A stretch of 64,000 nucleotides of DNA from the NCBI RefSeq assembly GCF_030403745.1, contig NZ_JAQMWP010000003.1, positions 372,001 to 436,000 of the forward strand, written 5' to 3'. Every line of letters starts with the position of its first letter. Positions within the stretch are counted from its first letter, which is position 1. Below are positions 17,071 to 24,981 of this stretch, piece after piece. A model generated the notes under the pieces. The model worked only from the letters and a program-made list of their open reading frames with translations, searched no databases and had not been told where the DNA came from. The position numbers and the translations under genes were made by a program. Source of the DNA: Streptomyces sp. S.PB5. GTDB lineage: Bacteria > Actinomycetota > Actinomycetes > Streptomycetales > Streptomycetaceae.

Positions 17071-17895
17071 ATGACCACGACCCTGCGGCCGGTCGAGCCG
17101 CTTCAGCGCAACGCCGACGGGACGCTCTCACGCCGCTACCGGGTGTGCGTGAACAGCCGTCCCGTCGGCGCGATACACCTCGGTACGTCACCGGCCTTCG
17201 GTGACTCGGTGGCCCGCATCAACGACCTGCGCATCGAGGAGCCCGACCGGCGCCGCGGCCGCGGCACGGTGGCCGCGCTCGCCGCCGAGGAGGTCGCGCG
17301 CGGCTGGGGCTGCCGGGAGATCGAGATCGGCGTACCCGCGGCAGCCGAGGCCGCGCTGCGGCTCGTCGGCGCGCTCGGATATGTCCTGCGCAACCGCGGC
17401 ATGGTGAAGCGACTCGGCGAGACCCCGCCCGAACTGCCCGCCGGCAGCCGGGCACGCCCCATGACGCGGGCCGAGTTCGACGCGTGGCTGGAGCAGGAAT
17501 CCGAGAGTTACATCCGCACCTGGATCGAACGGGGCGTCCCCGAGGCCGAGGCACGCGCCAAGTCGGCCCGCGACCACGAGACCCTGCTGTCACAGGGCCT
17601 GGCCAGCGAGAACATGCAGTTCAGCATCCTGGAGCACGAGGGCACGCGCGTGGGCGTCCTCTGGCTCGCCCTGCGCGACGGCAGCCCCTTCGTCTACGAC
17701 GTGGAAACCGACGAGGCCCACCGCGGCCGCGGACACGGCCGCACGCTCATGCTGCTCGCGGAGATCCAGGCACACGCCCTCGGCAAACACACCCTCGGCC
17801 TGAACGTGTTCGCGGGCAACACCCCGGCCGAGCGGCTCTACGAGTCACTCGGCTACGAGACGACCCAGTACGCCTACTACAAGCCTTTGCTGTAG
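17071..17895 (+). CDS. GNAT family acetyltransferase (two-domain)
   Basis: The 274-residue protein contains a weak N-terminal GNAT-like half (RRRGRGTVAALAAEE, about residues 55-75) and a clear C-terminal GNAT domain. The latter has the acetyl-CoA loop HRGRGHGRTLM and the NVFAGNTPAERLYESLGY motif near the end. Substrate is unknown. The ATG at 17071 is chosen; the preceding codon is a GTG in the same frame. The start has no nearby ribosome-binding site and lies on the predicted transcription start, so a leaderless mRNA is likely. Confidence 0.88.
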   Translation: MTTTLRPVEPLQRNADGTLSRRYRVCVNSRPVGAIHLGTSPAFGDSVARINDLRIEEPDRRRGRGTVAALAAEEVARGWGCREIEIGVPAAAEAALRLVGALGYVLRNRGMVKRLGETPPELPAGSRARPMTRAEFDAWLEQESESYIRTWIERGVPEAEARAKSARDHETLLSQGLASENMQFSILEHEGTRVGVLWLALRDGSPFVYDVETDEAHRGRGHGRTLMLLAEIQAHALGKHTLGLNVFAGNTPAERLYESLGYETTQYAYYKPLL

Positions 17896-17952
17896 CCCCA
17901 CCGCGTCCGACGTCCGACCCCCGACAACCACCGCACCACGTCGTACGACGGT

Positions 17953-18477
17953 TCAGGCGCCCTGCCCGGCCAGCAGTCGGTCGGCGATCTCCTCGATGCG
18001 CTCGCGCAGCCCCTCCTGGCTCTTGCCGCCGTCGAGACGTTCGCCGCCGATGACATACGTCGGGGTCCCGGTCACGCCGATCGCCTTGCCCTCGGCCTGG
18101 TCGGCGTCGACGATCAGGATGTGCCGGCCGTCGATCAGCGCGGTGTCGAACTCCTCGTCGTCCAGTCCGAGTTCGCCGGCCAGCCGCACCAGGAAGGGTT
18201 CTCCCGTACGGTTCAGCTCCTCGACCCGCCCCAGCAGGGCCTCGGTGTACTCCCAGCCCTTGCCCTGCTCGGCGGCCTCCTCGGCGGCCTGTGCGGCGGC
18301 GAAGGAGTGCTTGTTCTTCTCCAGCGGGAAGTGCCGCAGCCGCAGCTCCAGCCGGTCGCCGTAACGCGCGCGCAGGGCGCGGACATCCTCCAGGGCGCTC
18401 GTGCAGTCCGGGCACTGGAGATCGCACCAGACTTCGAGCACGGGGACGGCGGGACGCACGGGGGAGGAGTCGCTCAT
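17953..18477 (-). CDS. DsbA-like thioredoxin-fold protein (no signal peptide)
   Basis: The 174-residue protein has the FrnE/DsbA-type thioredoxin fold: VLEVWCDLQCPDCTSALEDV near the N-terminus contains a CPDC redox motif, and the cis-Pro loop is VTGTPTYVIGG. An extra Cys precedes the motif (CDLQC). An alpha-helical insertion covers about residues 60-130. No signal peptide is seen, so it should work in the cytoplasm as a disulphide or glutathione-type oxidoreductase. The ATG at 18477 was preferred over an in-frame upstream ATG at 18531 because the latter adds a non-conserved segment. It is divergent from the next gene. Confidence 0.87.
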   Translation of the reverse strand: MSDSSPVRPAVPVLEVWCDLQCPDCTSALEDVRALRARYGDRLELRLRHFPLEKNKHSFAAAQAAEEAAEQGKGWEYTEALLGRVEELNRTGEPFLVRLAGELGLDDEEFDTALIDGRHILIVDADQAEGKAIGVTGTPTYVIGGERLDGGKSQEGLRERIEEIADRLLAGQGA

Positions 18478-18677
18478 GCCGCACAGTCTTCCAGCCGGGC
18501 CCCGGACGACCCAATCGGCCCCGGAAGGCATCGGGGGCCGTACACCCGGACCGGCACCTCCGGAGGAGCCGACCCGGAGATGTCCCTGATGTCCCGCCGG
18601 ACCATGGCCCCGAGGGGTCGGGGCGGTGCAGGATGGAAGGGACGAACTGCCCGTGCGAGCCCTGCCTGGAGGACCGG

Positions 18678-19106
18678 ATGATTGCCGAGACCGTCTGTTC
18701 CGCCGTCGCCGCGGCCGGCCTGGGCATCGCGGCGGTCACGGCGTACCGCAAGCGCTTCCTCGCGGCCGCCCGCCTCGCCGCGTACTCCCTCGTGCCGCTC
18801 GGTCTGGTGATGACCGGCGTCGTCGACTGGGTGGCGGACACCGCCTTCAGCCCGACGGCCTGGGCAGGCTTCGGGGTGCTCGGCGCCTCCTGGCTGCTCT
18901 TCGTGAGCACGCGCGCGGTGGAGCGGCGCCGCGGCGGAACCCGCAAGGAGCGCAAGGCAGCCCGGTCCGCTCAGACCGAGGCGGTGGCCCCGGCGGCCTC
19001 GGCGCCCTCGCTGGGCCCGGCCACCCGCCCCGCAGCGGCCCCTCGCGCGGGCGCCGGGGACGACTTCAGCGACATCGAGGCCATCCTGAAGAAGCACGGC
19101 ATATGA
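18678..19106 (+). CDS. Small three-span membrane protein, unknown function
   Basis: The 142-residue protein has three predicted membrane segments in the first about 80 residues (around 5-22, 33-52 and 58-75). An Arg/Lys-rich cytoplasmic stretch (RRRGGTRKERKAARS) and an Ala/Pro-rich linker follow. The last 15 residues, DDFSDIEAILKKHGI, are acidic then helical and look like a conserved docking tail seen in actinobacterial membrane proteins of this size. The ATG has GGAGGACC upstream. I do not recognise a specific function. Confidence 0.78.
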   Translation: MIAETVCSAVAAAGLGIAAVTAYRKRFLAAARLAAYSLVPLGLVMTGVVDWVADTAFSPTAWAGFGVLGASWLLFVSTRAVERRRGGTRKERKAARSAQTEAVAPAASAPSLGPATRPAAAPRAGAGDDFSDIEAILKKHGI

Positions 19107-19124
19107 AGCGGCTCGGCATATGAC

Positions 19125-19163
19125 GGGTGCAGGCGGACTGAAACGACACAGTCGGCCCGCACC
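19125..19163 (+). terminator. Imperfect hairpin after the three-span membrane protein gene
   Basis: Segments 19125-19139 and 19150-19163 pair imperfectly (ggtgc..ggc.gact with agtc.ggcc.gcacc). This is a weak terminator candidate. Confidence 0.3.
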
Positions 19164-19278
19164 GGTCCGGAGATCGTCCACCGCCTGAACCGCTCGTCAC
19201 GGGATCCGGCGAACTGCCGTTCTTTCCTGGCGTGTTGGTCACCCGGGGGGTGCCGCGTACGCCATCATCGCCCGCGAG

Positions 19279-19431
19279 ATGCTGGACACGACACAGAGCG
19301 ACACCGCGCCGCCGCAGGACGAGCCGCGCGGGTGCCTTTTCGCCCTTTCCCAGCCACCGCTGATGATCTTCCTTGCGGTGATCGGGTGTCTGCTGCTCAT
19401 GGCTGCGCTGCACGATCTGCTGCTGCTCTGA
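19279..19431 (+). CDS. Very small single-pass membrane protein (50 residues)
   Basis: A 50-residue frame, too short for most gene callers, starts ATG at 19279. Its first half is polar and acidic (TTQSDTAPPQDEPRGC). The second half is one long hydrophobic helix (PPLMIFLAVIGCLLLMAAL) ending in four Leu codons and TGA. A perfect 14-bp stem hairpin follows 9 bp after the stop. No strong ribosome-binding site is seen (cgcccgcgag). Coding is inferred from composition and the terminator; function unknown. Confidence 0.55.
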   Translation: MLDTTQSDTAPPQDEPRGCLFALSQPPLMIFLAVIGCLLLMAALHDLLLL

Positions 19432-19439
19432 GCCGTACC

Positions 19440-19472
19440 CGCGGTACCCGGCGTCACCCGCCGGGTACCGCG
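19440..19472. terminator. Bidirectional terminator between the 50-residue gene and the CGNR gene
   Basis: A perfect 14-bp stem (19440-19453 with 19459-19472) with a 5-nt loop lies between convergent genes. Confidence 0.75.
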
Positions 19473-19496
19473 TCGACACCCCTGCCGAGCCGGCGG

Positions 19497-20057
19497 TCAG
19501 CCCGCCGCTTCCTTGCGGCGCGCCCGGTACGCGGCCACATGCAGCCGGTTCCCGCAGGTCCGGCTGTCGCAGTACCGCCGGGAGCGGTTCCGGGAGAGGT
19601 CGACGAAGGCGCGCCGGCAGTCCGGGGCCTCACAGCGCCGCAGCCGCTCCTGCTCCCCGGCGACCACGAAGAAGGCCAGCGCCATGCCGCAGTCCGCCGC
19701 GAGGTGATCGGCGACGGAGGCGCCGGGCGCGAAGTAGTGCACATGCCAGTCGTAGCCGTCGTGGTCGGTGAGCCGGGGAGTGGTGCCCGCCGCGGCCACC
19801 AGCTCGTTGATCAGTCCGGCGGCGGCCCGGGCGTCCGGGGCGGAGAAGATCGCGGCGAACCGCGCGCGGATCTTGCGCACCGCCGAGAGATCGAACTCCG
19901 AGAGCACTCCCACATCGCTGATCTCGTGCTTGTCCACGAAATCGCCGAGAGCCGCGACGTCCGGCAGCGCGTCCGGCGTCGTGCTGTCCTCCGGTGCGGT
20001 GTTCACCAGATCCACCACGGTATCTAGGGCACACCGGGTGTCGTGGGTGATCAGCAC
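19497..20057 (-). CDS. CGNR zinc-finger transcriptional regulator
   Basis: The 186-residue protein has an N-terminal stress-response/ABATE-like helical domain and a C-terminal CGNR zinc finger: RRCEAPDCRRAF gives the first Cys pair, and YCDSRTCGNRLHVAAYRAR carries the name-giving motif plus the basic helix. Such proteins are probable DNA-binding regulators common in actinobacteria. A His/Tyr/Asp-rich stretch (DHDGYDWHVHYF) lies before the finger. The GTG at 20057 has GGGAG at 6 nt; an upstream start within a Pro/Arg-rich leader was rejected. Confidence 0.88.
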   Translation of the reverse strand: MLITHDTRCALDTVVDLVNTAPEDSTTPDALPDVAALGDFVDKHEISDVGVLSEFDLSAVRKIRARFAAIFSAPDARAAAGLINELVAAAGTTPRLTDHDGYDWHVHYFAPGASVADHLAADCGMALAFFVVAGEQERLRRCEAPDCRRAFVDLSRNRSRRYCDSRTCGNRLHVAAYRARRKEAAG

Positions 20058-20183
20058 ATTTCGCTCCCTGGCCTGGGGGTCGGGCGAGCGCCCGCCGATG
20101 CTGGCCGATGGTAATGGCTCCACGAGCGCCCGTACCGGCTCCGGACCCCGTGAACCGGTAGTGACGGTGCGCACATACGCCTG

Positions 20184-20234
20184 CGCACACCGGCGCCGCC
20201 CCGCGAGAATCCGCGGCGACGGCGCCGGTGTGCG
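20184..20234. terminator. Large inverted repeat between ssgB and the CGNR gene
   Basis: A perfect 15-bp stem (20184-20198 with 20220-20234) encloses a smaller ccgcg/cgcgg stem. It lies downstream of ssgB on the minus strand and upstream of the CGNR gene, and probably terminates ssgB. The rest of this 250-bp gap shows nothing else. Confidence 0.6.
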
Positions 20235-20307
20235 TACCTATGCGGTTGTTGTGGCCCGAGCCGTCACCCCGAGTCGACGGCGCCGGGCGGCTTGGTGCGG
20301 CCTCGCC

Positions 20308-20721
20308 CTAGCTCTCCGCCAGGATGTGGGAGAGCTCCTGGTCGAGGTCGAAGTGGCGGTGCTCCGTGCCCGGGGGCACGGCGGCGTCCGTACGCTTCAG
20401 GAACGACTCCAGGGCCCGGGCCGGGGCCTCGAGCAGTGCTTCGCCCTCCGGGGAGCTCAGGGCGATGCACACGACGCCCTGACCGTGACTGCGCGACGGC
20501 CAGACTCGGACGTCGCCGGTGCCGGTGGGCCGGTGGAGGCCCTCCGCGAGGAGGTCGCGGGCGAACACCCACTCGACGGTCTCCTCGGCTCCGGTGTGGA
20601 AGGTGGCGTGCACGGCGTAGGGGTCGGCCGTGTCGTACCGCAGGCCTGCGGGGACAGGCAGGGAGGACTCGCTCGACACAACGAGGCGCAGGTGCAGCTC
20701 GCAGCTGACCGTGGTGTTCAT
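20308..20721 (-). CDS. ssgB: Sporulation-specific cell division regulator SsgB
   Basis: The 137-residue SsgA-like protein begins MNTTVSCELHLRLVV and ends FDLDQELSHILAES, matching SsgB at full length. SsgB is recruited by SsgA to future septum sites in aerial hyphae and in turn recruits and positions FtsZ, so it is needed for sporulation-specific division. It is the most conserved SALP and is found in morphologically complex actinomycetes, which fixes the taxonomic setting. The ATG at 20721 lacks a strong ribosome-binding site. A GTTT-N14-GGTGGC sequence about 60 nt upstream is a possible sigma-H-type promoter. Confidence 0.97.
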   Translation of the reverse strand: MNTTVSCELHLRLVVSSESSLPVPAGLRYDTADPYAVHATFHTGAEETVEWVFARDLLAEGLHRPTGTGDVRVWPSRSHGQGVVCIALSSPEGEALLEAPARALESFLKRTDAAVPPGTEHRHFDLDQELSHILAES

Positions 20722-20782
20722 AAGCGCCAGGGCCTTTCGCTCAGTGTGCGCTCGGGGATTCGCACGTCGGCGAAATCGACAT

Positions 20783-20806
20783 GCCACCTACGGTGCCGTT
20801 GTAAAC
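20783..20806 (-). promoter_or_regulatory. Candidate sigma-H-like promoter of ssgB
   Basis: On the minus strand GTTT (20806-20803), 14 bp and GGTGGC (20788-20783) resemble the GTTT-N14-16-GGGTAY class used by stress/development sigma factors. The -10 part is an imperfect match. ssgB transcription is known to depend on sigma-H in S. coelicolor. Confidence 0.35.
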
Positions 20807-20912
20807 CCCTCTGAGTGTTTTGCGTGCCTTTACGTAACTCTTCCGGCCGAGGACCCGTTCGCGAGCTACCTCCATTCCGGTGACTGGTTTCCCTCGGGTA
20901 AAGTTTGGCCGT

Positions 20913-21365
20913 ATGAATACGGGGAGTGACCAGCCGGGCGAGGCCGGCGTGGCATCGGACGGGACCGGTACGGACGGGGCGAAGGGCGAGCAGTCGCTCG
21001 GCTCCAGAGCACCGGAGTTCATCAAGGCGCGCCGCGCGCTGCACCTGAGCTGGCAGGTCGGGATCTTCATCATCGGGCTCGCGGTCGTGGTCGTGGGCAT
21101 CATCATGCTTCCGCTGCCCGGGCCGGGCTGGGTCGTGATCTTCGGCGGCATGGCGATCTGGGCGACCGAGTTCGTCTGGGCGCAGCTGGTGCTGCGCTGG
21201 ACCAAGCGCAAGGTGACCGAGGCGGCCCAGCGGGCGCTCGACCCCAGGGTGCGGCGGCGCAACATCATCCTGACGTCGATCGGCCTGGTGATCGTGGCCG
21301 CGCTCGGCGGGATCTACCTCTACAAGTTCGGCTTCGAGATGCCGTGGAACATCAAGGACCAGTGA
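20913..21365 (+). CDS. PGPGW (TIGR02611) family membrane protein
   Basis: The 150-residue protein has a disordered polar N-terminus of about 40 residues. It has two membrane segments at about 47-68 and 119-138, with the hallmark LPGPGWVVIFGG loop after the first and a basic amphipathic stretch (LRWTKRKVTEAAQRALDPRVRRR) between. TIGR02611 proteins are actinobacterial and of unknown function. TAAAGT at 20899-20904 lies 8 nt before the ATG and there is no ribosome-binding site, so the mRNA may be leaderless. It is divergent from ssgB. Confidence 0.9.
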   Translation: MNTGSDQPGEAGVASDGTGTDGAKGEQSLGSRAPEFIKARRALHLSWQVGIFIIGLAVVVVGIIMLPLPGPGWVVIFGGMAIWATEFVWAQLVLRWTKRKVTEAAQRALDPRVRRRNIILTSIGLVIVAALGGIYLYKFGFEMPWNIKDQ

Positions 21366-21379
21366 CCGGCGGCCCGGCG

Positions 21380-21399
21380 GGGGGTGCTCAGGCACCCCC
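21380..21399 (+). terminator. Short hairpin after the PGPGW gene
   Basis: An 8-bp stem (gggggtgc/gcaccccc) has loop tcag. It precedes the tRNA-Val promoter region. Confidence 0.5.
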
Positions 21400-21428
21400 T
21401 GACATGGGGTAATGTTCTTCCTGCGTCC

Positions 21429-21500
21429 GGGCGATTAGCTCAGTGGGAGAGCGCTTCGTTCACACCGAAGAGGTCACTGGTTCGAACCCAGTATCGCCCA
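21429..21500 (+). tRNA. tRNA-Val (CAC), copy A
   Basis: The 72-nt cloverleaf has acceptor GGGCGAT/ATCGCCC, anticodon loop TTCACAC (CAC), T-loop GGTTCGAACC and discriminator A. TAATGT at 21410-21415 is a likely -10. It is identical to the tRNA at 31428-31499. Confidence 0.96.
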
Positions 21501-21508
21501 CCCGGACC

Positions 21509-21542
21509 GTCGGCCCGACTGCCAGAGCGCAGTCGGGCCGAC
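21509..21542 (+). terminator. Terminator of tRNA-Val copy A
   Basis: A perfect 14-bp stem (21509-21522 with 21529-21542) is followed by gtcgtttcc. Confidence 0.75.
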
Positions 21543-21731
21543 GTCGTTTCCGGCCCTCCGGGCCTTCGATGAATTTCGGCCGGGCAACTGTCGGGTGCGG
21601 CAGGCCAGTTCATGTTCGGCTGCTCGAACCCCGGCTCTCCACCTGCGACTTCGCAGTGTGTGCTGCGGCACAGTCCCGGACGGTGCCGTCAACTTGCCGA
21701 ACCGGCCCGCAAGAAATTCCTGTCCGAATCA

Positions 21732-21791
21732 TTGACGCACCCCGAGGCCCCTCGTAGCTTGTGCCAGCAAGCGCTTACTTGAAACGATTCA
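21732..21791 (+). promoter_or_regulatory. Sugar-importer promoter with LacI-type operator-like palindromes
   Basis: TTGACG (21732-21737), a 17-bp spacer and TAGCTT (21755-21760) form the best sigma-70-type promoter in the window; the start would be near 21767. Just there lie two palindromes: AAGCGCTT at 21769-21776 and TGAAACGATTCA at 21780-21791. Both resemble LacI/GalR-family operators, and their position over the start site would give repression. No LacI-type gene is in the window. Confidence 0.65.
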
Positions 21792-21829
21792 TGCAGGCGG
21801 CAATGACGCTGCGGGGAGGGGGCCCAACC

Positions 21830-23116
21830 ATGGGAACCAGCAGGAATGTTGAGAGGCGAACGATCCTGAAGGTGGCCGGGGCCTCCGCGGCCGCCATCGG
21901 GCTGGGAGCGACCACCGCGTGCGGTGGCGACAGCGGTTCCGGCGACGGGAATGTGACGCTCCGTTACGCGTGGTGGGGCGGTGAGCCGCGCACCATCGCC
22001 ATGAAGAAGGCGATCGCCGTCTTCGAGAAGAAGTATCCGAAGATCAAGATAAAGCCGGAATTCACCGACTACGCAGCGTTCTGGGAGAAGTTCCAGACGC
22101 AGGCCTCCGGTGGAAATCCGCCGGACGTTTTCCAGAATGCGGTCGGTTTCCTGCGCAAGTACGACAAGCGCGGTGTTCTGCTGGACCTCAAGGCCCAGGC
22201 GGACTCCGGGAATCTGAGCCTGGACAACTTCCGCAACGGCGTTCTGGCGAACGGTCAGGTCGACGGCAAGCAGCTCGGCATCCCCGTCGGCGCCAACACC
22301 ATGGCCCTCGTCGTCGACCTCAACGCCTTCAAGAAGGCGGGCGTCGAGGCGAAGATGGGCTGGACGTGGGACGAGTACTTCGACGCCCTCCAGACGATCC
22401 AGGACAAGCTGAAGATCGCCGGTGACACCGGCTACTTCGGCATCATGTACCTGTACGACCTGTATCTGCGTCAGAACGGGAAGGCCTTCTTCACCGACTC
22501 CGATCTCGGCTTCACCGAGGACGATCTGACGCAGTGGTGGGAGGACGGCTACAAGCGCGTACGGTCCGGCCTCGTCACGGACCCGAAGAAGATCGAGCAG
22601 GTCCAGCCCAAGTCGGGTCTGTCGGCCGGCCTCGCCGCTTCCGAGTTCACCTGGGACAACTTCTCCATCCGCTACGAGGGCGAGGGCGAGTCGGACTACG
22701 GGCTCGCGCCGATCCCCACCACGGACGGCAAGCAGACCGGCCAGTACCTCGGCTCGCTGATGCTCAGCGCCTTCTCCGGGACCAAGCACCCCAAGGAAGC
22801 CGCCCAGTTCATCTCCTTCATGGTCCACGACCCCGAGGTCGGCAAGATCATGGGTTACGACCGCGGCATCCTCTCCACGACGGAGCAGTACGACGCGTTC
22901 GTGCCCACCGACCCCAACAACAAGGGCGTCAAGGCGTACGAGGAAGAGGTCGCCAAGGCCGGCGTGCTCGGGAAGATCACGCCGCACCCGTCGGGCGCCG
23001 ATGTCATCGAGGCGGCGTTCCTGCGTCTCGGCGGCGAGGTCGCCCAGGGCAAGACCAAGCCGGCCGACGCCGCCAAGGCGCTGTTCAGCGAGGCCAAGGC
23101 CGCGTTCGCGGGCTGA
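21830..23116 (+). CDS. Sugar ABC transporter substrate-binding lipoprotein (YesO-like)
   Basis: The 428-residue family-1 solute-binding protein has a twin-arginine-like start (ERRTILKVAG) and a lipobox ending TTAC, so it should be lipid-anchored outside the membrane. The mature part begins with the strand VTLRYAWWGGEPR, typical of CUT1 binding proteins for oligosaccharides, and the Trp pair resembles YesO-type rhamnogalacturonan-fragment binders. The ATG at 21830 follows GGGGAGGGGG. It heads an operon with two permeases, a YesL-like protein and a PL26-like protein, which points to pectin fragments as ligand (inferred). Confidence 0.93.
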   Translation: MGTSRNVERRTILKVAGASAAAIGLGATTACGGDSGSGDGNVTLRYAWWGGEPRTIAMKKAIAVFEKKYPKIKIKPEFTDYAAFWEKFQTQASGGNPPDVFQNAVGFLRKYDKRGVLLDLKAQADSGNLSLDNFRNGVLANGQVDGKQLGIPVGANTMALVVDLNAFKKAGVEAKMGWTWDEYFDALQTIQDKLKIAGDTGYFGIMYLYDLYLRQNGKAFFTDSDLGFTEDDLTQWWEDGYKRVRSGLVTDPKKIEQVQPKSGLSAGLAASEFTWDNFSIRYEGEGESDYGLAPIPTTDGKQTGQYLGSLMLSAFSGTKHPKEAAQFISFMVHDPEVGKIMGYDRGILSTTEQYDAFVPTDPNNKGVKAYEEEVAKAGVLGKITPHPSGADVIEAAFLRLGGEVAQGKTKPADAAKALFSEAKAAFAG

Positions 23117-23130
23117 GGGGACGTACCGCC

Positions 23131-24087
23131 ATGACGCTCGTCAAGGAAGCGCCCGCGCGCCCGGCGAAGAAGCGGTCCGCCGCTCCTGTCGCCGGGCGGC
23201 GCGGGCGGCGCCGAGAGAACATCGCCGGCTATCTCTTCATGTCGCCGTGGATCGCCGGGTTCCTGGTGCTCACGGCGGGGCCGATGATCGCGTCGCTGTA
23301 CTACGCGTTCACCCGCTACAACCTCTTCACTCCACCGGAGTGGGTGGGCTTCGACAACTTCACGACGATGTTCCAGGACCCGCGCTGGCAGAAGTCGGTC
23401 GAGGTCACCCTGAAGTACGTGGTGGTGGCCACCCCGCTGAAGCTGCTGCTCGCGCTGGGCGTCGCGCTGCTGCTCGCGCAGAAGCGGCGCGGACAGGGGC
23501 TGTACCGGGCCGCGTTCTACATGCCTTCGCTGATCGGCGCCAGCGTCTCCGTCGGCTTCGTGTGGCGGGCGCTGTTCTCCGACGACGCGATCGTGGACCG
23601 CGGTCAGAAGATCTTCGGGCTCGACGTCGGCGGCTGGATCGGCAACCCGGACTACGTCCTCTACGCCCTGGTGGCCCTGAGTATCTGGCAGTTCGGCGCA
23701 CCGATGGTCATCTTCCTGGCCGGCCTCAAGCAGGTCCCGCAGGAGCTGTACGAGGCCGCCGAGATGGACGGGGCCGGTCCGCTGCGGCGGTTCTGGAACA
23801 TCACGCTGCCGATGATCTCCCCGGTGCTGTTCTTCAACGTGCTGCTGGAGTCCATCCACGCGTTCCAGGTGTTCGGCTCCGCCTATGTCGTGTCCAACAC
23901 CCAGTGCGGGCCCGCCGACGCCACGCTCGTCTACACCTGTTACCTCTACCAGAAGGGCTTCAAGGAGGCCCAGATGGGCTTCGCCTCCGCGATGGCCTGG
24001 ACACTGGTGGTCGCGGTGGCGCTGGTCACGGCGGTCCTGTTCTGGTCGCAGAAGAAGTGGGTGCACTACGAGGAGGCCGCCAAGTGA
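23131..24087 (+). CDS. Sugar ABC transporter permease (MalF/YesP-like)
   Basis: The 318-residue integral membrane protein has six predicted spans and the EAA loop EAAEMDGAGPLRRFWNITLP that contacts the ATPase. It starts 14 bp after the binding-protein gene and its stop overlaps the next permease start by 4 bp. No ATP-binding subunit is encoded nearby; in Streptomyces the shared ATPase MsiK usually energises CUT1 importers. Confidence 0.94.
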   Translation: MTLVKEAPARPAKKRSAAPVAGRRGRRRENIAGYLFMSPWIAGFLVLTAGPMIASLYYAFTRYNLFTPPEWVGFDNFTTMFQDPRWQKSVEVTLKYVVVATPLKLLLALGVALLLAQKRRGQGLYRAAFYMPSLIGASVSVGFVWRALFSDDAIVDRGQKIFGLDVGGWIGNPDYVLYALVALSIWQFGAPMVIFLAGLKQVPQELYEAAEMDGAGPLRRFWNITLPMISPVLFFNVLLESIHAFQVFGSAYVVSNTQCGPADATLVYTCYLYQKGFKEAQMGFASAMAWTLVVAVALVTAVLFWSQKKWVHYEEAAK

Positions 24088-24956
24088 CCACTGTCAGCAC
24101 TCCCGCCGTGCGCACCGCGAACGAACGCAAGCGCGTGGGATCGATCGCCTGGCACGTGGGCGCCCTCCTCGTCCTCGCGGTCGTCCTGTATCCCGTGATC
24201 TGGGTGCTCGGAGCCTCGTTCAAGCCGAGCAAGGACATCATCGCCAGCATCGACCTGCTGCCGACCAAGCCGGTCTGGGAGAACTTCTCCGGGCTCGCCG
24301 ACGGTATCTCCGGCATCTCCATCAGCACCTTCTTCACGAACTCGCTGCTGTACGCGGGCCTGGCCGTGGCCGGTGTGGTGCTGTCCAGCTCACTGACCGC
24401 CTACGCCTTCGCCAAGATCCGGTTCGCCGGGCGGAACCTGCTGTTCACACTGATGATCGGCACGCTGCTGCTGCCGTATCACGTCCTGCTCATCCCGCAG
24501 TACGTGATGTTCCGCAAGCTTGAGCTCACCGACACCCTGGTGCCGCTCGTCGCGGGCAAGTTCCTGGCCACGGAGGCGTTCTTCGTGTTCCTGATGGTGC
24601 AGTTCATGCGCGGGCTGCCGCGTGAGCTGGACGAGGCCGCCAAGCTCGACGGCTGCGGACACTTCAGGACCTACTGGTCCATCGTGCTGCCGCTGACCCG
24701 GCCGGCCCTCATCACCAGCGCCATCTTCACCTTCATCAACGCCTGGAACGACTTCATGGGGCCGTTGATCTACCTGAACACCCCCGACAAGTACACCGTC
24801 TCGCTCGGCCTGATGATGTTCCGCGACCAGGAGGGCATCTCCAACTACGGAAGCATGATCGCGATGTCGCTGGTGGCGCTGGTGCCGGTCATCGCGTTCT
24901 TCATGGCCTTCCAGCGGTATCTCATCGACGGCATGGCGACGTCCGGACTGAAGTGA
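24084..24956 (+). CDS. Sugar ABC transporter permease (MalG/YesQ-like)
   Basis: The 290-residue partner permease has six predicted spans and the EAA loop EAAKLDGCGHFRTYWSIVLP. The GTG start overlaps the upstream stop (GTGA), so the two permeases are translationally coupled and should form the heterodimeric channel. Confidence 0.94.
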   Translation: MTTVSTPAVRTANERKRVGSIAWHVGALLVLAVVLYPVIWVLGASFKPSKDIIASIDLLPTKPVWENFSGLADGISGISISTFFTNSLLYAGLAVAGVVLSSSLTAYAFAKIRFAGRNLLFTLMIGTLLLPYHVLLIPQYVMFRKLELTDTLVPLVAGKFLATEAFFVFLMVQFMRGLPRELDEAAKLDGCGHFRTYWSIVLPLTRPALITSAIFTFINAWNDFMGPLIYLNTPDKYTVSLGLMMFRDQEGISNYGSMIAMSLVALVPVIAFFMAFQRYLIDGMATSGLK

Positions 24957-24981
24957 GCGGAAAGGGCTGAAGGCGGTCACC

